Below, in pieces: positions 6,854-10,611 of a stretch of DNA of 10,611 nucleotides. Numbering within the stretch: the first letter of the stretch is position 1; each line of letters opens with the position of its first letter. Source of the DNA: an uncultured Opitutia bacterium (GTDB lineage Bacteria > Verrucomicrobiota > Verrucomicrobiia > Opitutales > Opitutaceae); assembly GCA_903938935.1 (NCBI GenBank), contig CAJAFD010000532.1:1-10611 (forward strand), read 5' to 3'. Below the pieces are notes generated by a model. The model did not search any database. It was not told where the DNA came from and was given only the letters and a program-made list of their open reading frames with translations. Position numbers and translations under genes: made by a program.

Positions 6854-7528
6854 ATGATCAACCAACTCCCACGGTGGGTTTGGACGGGGGCCTGGGCTCT
6901 GGCTTTTATTGCGGGCATCGTGAACGTCGTGGGCCTGCTCGGTTTCGAGCACCAAGCGATCACGCATCTCACAGGCACGACCTCGCTCCTCGGCGCCGCA
7001 CTCGGCACCTCCCGAGGCACCCACGCAGTGCACTTGCTGGCCGTGATCGTTTCCTTCGTCGCCGGCACCGCTCTCAGTGGATTCATCATTCAAGACTCGA
7101 CCCTCAAACTCGGACACAGCTACGGCTTCGCCCTCGCGCTCGAATCCGCGCTCCTCGCCCTCGCCGTGCCGCTGCTGAATCGCCACAACCACCTCGGCGA
7201 TTATTTTGCCTCCTGCGCTTGCGGTCTGCAAAACGCCATGGCCACCACTTACAGCGGCTCGGTCGTGCGCACCACGCACGTCTCCGGCATGTTTACCGAT
7301 TTAGGTATTTTCATCGGCCACCGCCTGCGCGGACTCCCCGTCAACACCCGCCGGCTCAGCCTCTGTTTGATCATCATCAGCGGATTTCTCTGCGGCGGCA
7401 TCGTCGGTGCATATTTTTTTGAAAAATTCGCCTACGCTACCCTTTTCATCCCGGCCACTGGCACCGGGGTCGCGGCTGTCGCTTACGGCGTTTATCAGTT
7501 ACGTCACCACCCGCGCGTCCGCGACTAA
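6854..7528 (+). CDS. DUF1275 (YoaK) family integral membrane protein
   Basis: A 224-residue protein made mostly of hydrophobic segments, with about six plausible membrane spans at roughly 10-32, 55-77, 90-108, 118-135, 170-193 and 195-216. Two conserved blocks identify DUF1275: the stretch from GIVNVVGLLGF into HLTGTT (about 21-43), and CGLQNAMATTY followed by RTTHVSG. The family is widespread in bacteria and has no established biochemical function that I can name, so none is assigned. ATG 6854 is preferred. GTG 6848 is two codons upstream in frame and gives an almost identical product; neither has a Shine-Dalgarno. The gene starts 46 bases after the phosphoesterase gene, with no convincing terminator between, so read-through from the lipid cluster is likely but not proven. 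Its stop overlaps the stop of waaA on the other strand. An inner-membrane location is expected. Confidence 0.88.
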   Translation: MINQLPRWVWTGAWALAFIAGIVNVVGLLGFEHQAITHLTGTTSLLGAALGTSRGTHAVHLLAVIVSFVAGTALSGFIIQDSTLKLGHSYGFALALESALLALAVPLLNRHNHLGDYFASCACGLQNAMATTYSGSVVRTTHVSGMFTDLGIFIGHRLRGLPVNTRRLSLCLIIISGFLCGGIVGAYFFEKFAYATLFIPATGTGVAAVAYGVYQLRHHPRVRD

Positions 7529-8817
7529 GCGACGAGACGACGCGCAAGCTCCGCTTGGATAATCGCGAGGGTGCGCGCCACCGCGCCGGCATTGCGCGCA
7601 TGCCAAGCCGTCGCGGCCTGCGCGAGTTGCTCTCGCCGGCCTGGCTCGGTTAACACGCCTAGCGCCGTCGACACCAATTCCTCCGCCGAATCGACCCGCA
7701 CCGCCGCCCCGGCCTCGATGAGTTCACGGGCAATCACGCGGAAGTTGCTCATCCCCGAGCCGAGCACAATCACCCGCCCCAACGCCGCCGCCTCGAGCGG
7801 AGTCTGCCCTTCCGTGTGCGGCGGGAGGCTTTTCCCGACGAAAACCAAATCCGCCACCTGCGTGAGTCGGCGCAAGTCCCCCGTCGTGTCGGCGACGCTC
7901 ACATCGACCTCACCCGCAGCCTGCCCTTGCGAGCGAAAATGAAACCGCAGCCCGCTCTTCACGAGTAAACGCTCGATCTCTCCGCGCCGCTCCGCGTGCC
8001 GCGGCACTAGCAACAGCGAGCCACCGAGCCCACGAGCCCGCGTCGCCTTCAACACCTCGATCATCGCCGCTTCCTCGCCGGGCCACGTGGAAGAGCCGAG
8101 CAAAACAAGTCCCGCGGGCAACCCCAACTCGCGACGCAACGCGTCCCACTCCACTGGCGCGAGGCGCGGGATAGCCACTTCAAATTTTAGATTTCCCGTC
8201 GTCACCAAGGCCGCATCTGCCACGCCGAGATCGCGCAAGCGCGCCGCATCCTGCGACGACCCGCATAACCACCGATCCACGCCGGCCAACATGAGCCGCG
8301 CCGCCGGCCGAAACCATTGCATACGCCGAAAACTCCGATCCGACAGCCGCGCGTTGATCGCGATCACTGGCACCCCACGGCGTTTCGCCTGTTGGAGATG
8401 TTCCGGCCAGCGCTCGCCCTCGGTTAAAATCACCATGTCCGGATCAATCCGCCGCCACGCGCGCGCCGCGATCGGCCAAGCATCAACCGGAAAATACCCC
8501 ACGCCAACCACCCAAGGCGCATACCGCTCGGCGGCGATTTTGTAGCCCGTGCTCGTCGTCGTCGTGAGGTAAATCAAAACACCCGCGCGATGCAGTTGTT
8601 CGAGCAACGGCGCGATCGCGAGCACTTCGCCCACGCTCACCGCCTGCAACCAAATCAACGGTCCGCTCCGCCCCGCTCGCCGTTGCCGAGGATGTGCACC
8701 CAAGCGCTCGCCGAATTTTTCGCGCAAGCCGCCCCGCCGCCACGCCCGCCGCAAATACGCGGGCAGCGTGAGGCACAACGCCAAAGGGAAAACGATTCGA
8801 TAAATCCAGAGCACCAC
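7525..8817 (-). CDS. waaA: 3-deoxy-D-manno-octulosonic acid (Kdo) transferase
   Basis: Predicted GT30 glycosyltransferase that adds Kdo from CMP-Kdo to the lipid A precursor at the inner membrane, the first step of LPS core assembly. From GTG 8817 it has 430 residues, normal for WaaA. A single N-terminal anchor (WIYRIVFPLALCLTLPAYL) is followed by AVSVGEV, whose Glu (codon 8628-8626) matches the family's catalytic base. Further hallmarks are NARLSDRSFRRM, TGNLKFE, LVPRHAERR, DTTGDLRRL and PLEAAALG. Two usual motifs are altered: ETELWPN reads EGERWPE, and STHPGEE reads STWPGEE. The frame stays open up to TTG 8850, but the extra eleven residues precede the usual start; GTG 8814 is also possible. 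The number of Kdo residues added cannot be told. It converges on the DUF1275 gene and diverges from the protease gene. Transfer of a different ulosonic acid is possible. Confidence 0.92.
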   Translation of the reverse strand: MVLWIYRIVFPLALCLTLPAYLRRAWRRGGLREKFGERLGAHPRQRRAGRSGPLIWLQAVSVGEVLAIAPLLEQLHRAGVLIYLTTTTSTGYKIAAERYAPWVVGVGYFPVDAWPIAARAWRRIDPDMVILTEGERWPEHLQQAKRRGVPVIAINARLSDRSFRRMQWFRPAARLMLAGVDRWLCGSSQDAARLRDLGVADAALVTTGNLKFEVAIPRLAPVEWDALRRELGLPAGLVLLGSSTWPGEEAAMIEVLKATRARGLGGSLLLVPRHAERRGEIERLLVKSGLRFHFRSQGQAAGEVDVSVADTTGDLRRLTQVADLVFVGKSLPPHTEGQTPLEAAALGRVIVLGSGMSNFRVIARELIEAGAAVRVDSAEELVSTALGVLTEPGRREQLAQAATAWHARNAGAVARTLAIIQAELARRLVA

Positions 8818-8994
8818 CAAGCACTCAGCCAAACCCACCGCCCCGCGCAAGCGCAGGTTCGAGCCCGCGCTCCCTTTTTGCTCAGGCTACGCAACCTCCG
8901 CTGTTCTCGTTTACGTAGATTAGTTAGAGGCGCGTCCGTATTGTTTTTATGATTTTCCCCTTCCTTCCCTTTCGTAAACCCACAGCGTCGACCC
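8818..8994. promoter_or_regulatory. Divergent intergenic region between waaA and the M16 protease gene
   Basis: This 177-base stretch must hold the promoters of both flanking genes. On the plus strand TATGAT (8948-8953) is a fair -10 candidate for the protease gene, but the bases 17-18 upstream match TTGACA poorly. A run of 21 pyrimidines (8953-8973) follows it. On the minus strand the AT-richer patch around 8910-8930 (TAATCT/TAACTA) could include a -10 for waaA, without a clear -35. The part nearest waaA (8818-8850) is in frame with that gene and may be coding if its TTG start is used. I see no RNA gene, repeat or terminator that I can support. Confidence 0.35.
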
Positions 8995-10611
8995 ATGCGC
9001 CTTTCCCCCTTCACTCCCCTTAACGACGTAATCTTTCCCCGCCTCGCCGCCTGTGCTTTAATTTTGAGTGTTGGGCTTTTTGCGCCCCAGCTCCGGTCCG
9101 CACCGGACGCCCCGACCGCATCGACACCGCCACTAGCCGCCTTTGCTCACGTCGGCAGCGACCTCAGCCCCGATCCGGCGATTCGCTTCGGCACGTTGCC
9201 CAACGGCGTGCGCTACGCGCTGCTCCACAACAACGAGCCCAAAAATCGCGCCTCCCTTCGGCTCCACATCGGAGCCGGCTCGTTTAACGAAACCGAAGCC
9301 CAGCGCGGCGTCGCCCACTTCCTCGAACACATGGCTTTCAACGGCAGCGAACACTACGCCGCGGGCACGCTCGTCGAATTTTTCCAACGCATGGGCATGA
9401 GCTTCGGCGGCGACACCAACGCCTTCACCTCGTTCGACCAGACCGTTTACATGCTCGAGCTGCCCAAGACCGACGCACCCACGCTCGCCGAAGGCTTACG
9501 CGTGTTTGCCGATTACGCCGGCGGCTTACTCCTCAATCCAACCGAAATCGACAAAGAGCGCGGCATCATTCTGAGCGAAAAACGCACGCGTGATTCCGTC
9601 GGCTTCCGCACGCTTGTCGCGCAGTTCGAGTACGTCCTCGCCGACACCTTGCTACCCAAACGTCTGCCCATCGGCTTGGTGTCCGTCATCGAAAAAGCCC
9701 CGCGCGAAGCCTTCGTGGATTTTTACAACACGTGGTATCGCCCCGAACTCACGACGATCGTAGCCGTCGGCGATTTCGATGTCGCCGCGCTTGAGCAACA
9801 AATCACCGCCACCTTCGCGAATCTTAAGGCGCGCGGTCCGGCGCGCCCCGCCCCGGACCGCGGTCACATCCCATCTTTCAAGGGCATCCGTGCGTTCTAC
9901 CACAGCGAACCTGAAGCTCCCGCTACGGAAGTTTCCATCTCCGCCGTCACGCCCTATACCTTCGCACCTGACACCGCCGCCAAGCGTCTCGCGGATCTCC
10001 CCCGCAGCCTCGCCACGGCCATCATTAACCGCCGTCTCGCGATCCTCGCCAAAAAAGAAAACGCCCCGTTCAGCGCCGGCCGCTCGAGTGTAAACGAGAG
10101 TTACGATTTATTACGCGAGGCCTCGATCGACCTTACCTGCAAAGCCGATCAATGGTCCGCCGCCCTCGGCGTCGCCGATCAAGAACTCCGCCGCGCCCTC
10201 GCCCATGGTTTCTCCGCCGCTGAGCTGCGCGAGATCACCGCGACCTTCGTCAACTCCCTGGAGCAAGCCGTCAAAACCGCGCCCACCCGTCGCTCCGGCC
10301 AACTCGCCTCCAGCCTCGTCTCCAGCCTCAACGACCGCGAAGTCTTCACCCACCCCGCCGCCGACCTCGCGCTCTACAAACCCGCCCTCGAAAAAATCAC
10401 CCCCGCCGACTGTCTCGCGGGCCTCCGCGCGGCGTGGCCTGATACCGGTCGCTACGTCTCCGTCACGGGCAACGCCCAAATCCCCGCCGCCGCAGCCACC
10501 GCCCAACTGACCGCCGCTTACGCCCAATCCGCCGCCATCGCGGTCGCCGCGCCCGCCGTCGAGACCGACACGGCTTGGGCCTACACTGATTTCGGCGCGC
10601 CAGGCACGGTC
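8995..10611 (+). CDS. Exported M16-family zinc protease (PqqL-like), C-terminus beyond the window
   Basis: Metallopeptidase of the M16 (pitrilysin/insulinase) family, here the first 539 codons with no stop before the right edge. PqqL-type relatives are about 900 residues or more, so a substantial C-terminal part is probably missing. The N-terminus has Arg residues, then a hydrophobic stretch (about 17-33) and a plausible signal peptidase I site after RSA (34-36), suggesting export to the periplasm. LAAC at 17-20 resembles a lipobox but lies at the start of the hydrophobic core, so a lipoprotein is unlikely. The inverted zinc motif HFLEH (108-112) carries both His ligands and the catalytic Glu; the distal ligand is probably E195, with the usual second Glu seven residues before at E188. 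FYNTWYRPE and AVGDFD (about 243-262) mark the junction to the M16_C domain. ATG 8995 is chosen because it yields the complete signal sequence; no Shine-Dalgarno is visible. The substrate is unknown. Confidence 0.93.
   Translation, partial: MRLSPFTPLNDVIFPRLAACALILSVGLFAPQLRSAPDAPTASTPPLAAFAHVGSDLSPDPAIRFGTLPNGVRYALLHNNEPKNRASLRLHIGAGSFNETEAQRGVAHFLEHMAFNGSEHYAAGTLVEFFQRMGMSFGGDTNAFTSFDQTVYMLELPKTDAPTLAEGLRVFADYAGGLLLNPTEIDKERGIILSEKRTRDSVGFRTLVAQFEYVLADTLLPKRLPIGLVSVIEKAPREAFVDFYNTWYRPELTTIVAVGDFDVAALEQQITATFANLKARGPARPAPDRGHIPSFKGIRAFYHSEPEAPATEVSISAVTPYTFAPDTAAKRLADLPRSLATAIINRRLAILAKKENAPFSAGRSSVNESYDLLREASIDLTCKADQWSAALGVADQELRRALAHGFSAAELREITATFVNSLEQAVKTAPTRRSGQLASSLVSSLNDREVFTHPAADLALYKPALEKITPADCLAGLRAAWPDTGRYVSVTGNAQIPAAAATAQLTAAYAQSAAIAVAAPAVETDTAWAYTDFGAPGTV

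Noticed and set aside
8851..8876. A tRNA T-arm-like sequence (GGTTCGAGCCC with flanking CGC/GCG) near the start of waaA, possibly a tRNA or an integration site remnant
   Set aside because: The stem needs a bulged A to pair, no matching acceptor stem or anticodon arm lies within tRNA distance, the upstream bases are waaA coding sequence, and there is no integrase gene in the window.
1..10611. CRISPR arrays, insertion sequences, prophage genes, toxin-antitoxin or defence cassettes
   Set aside because: No regular direct repeats, transposase or integrase motifs, terminal inverted repeats or small paired genes were seen. The SNF2 helicase alone, without a partner nuclease or methylase, does not support a defence system.

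Overview
The window is GC-rich bacterial chromosome with almost no non-coding space. The proteins suggest a Gram-negative member of the Verrucomicrobiota, probably Opitutaceae-like. This rests on remembered family resemblance (the Kdo transferase motif variants, the GSGNG lipid kinase, the SNF2 helicase type) and not on a search. A Kdo transferase implies an outer membrane with lipopolysaccharide. None of the eight starts has a clear Shine-Dalgarno sequence.

Layout: (1) 1-2667, minus strand: an SNF2-family helicase whose last residues lie beyond the left edge. (2) 2668-2741: a short divergent promoter region. (3) 2742-6807, plus strand: four tightly packed genes, namely a GT4 glycosyltransferase, an MGDG-synthase/UgtP-like glycosyltransferase, a DAG-kinase-family lipid kinase and a PlcP/LpxH-like metallophosphoesterase. 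They are separated by a 9-base gap and then two 4-base ATGA overlaps. (4) 6854-7528, plus strand: a DUF1275 membrane protein, 46 bases downstream. (5) 7525-8817, minus strand: waaA, convergent with the DUF1275 gene and overlapping its stop codon. (6) 8818-8994: a second divergent intergenic region. (7) 8995 to the right edge, plus strand: the N-terminal part of an exported M16 zinc protease.

The main point of interest is the four-gene cluster. Read together, its products could cut phospholipid head groups to give diacylglycerol, glycosylate that diacylglycerol once or twice, and phosphorylate leftover diacylglycerol back to phosphatidic acid. That is a complete phospholipid-to-glycolipid remodelling set, comparable to the plcP-agt system of alphaproteobacteria but with extra components. 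The chemistry of each step is inferred from family membership. The gene packing is seen directly. The neighbouring waaA keeps alive the alternative that the phosphoesterase serves lipid A synthesis.
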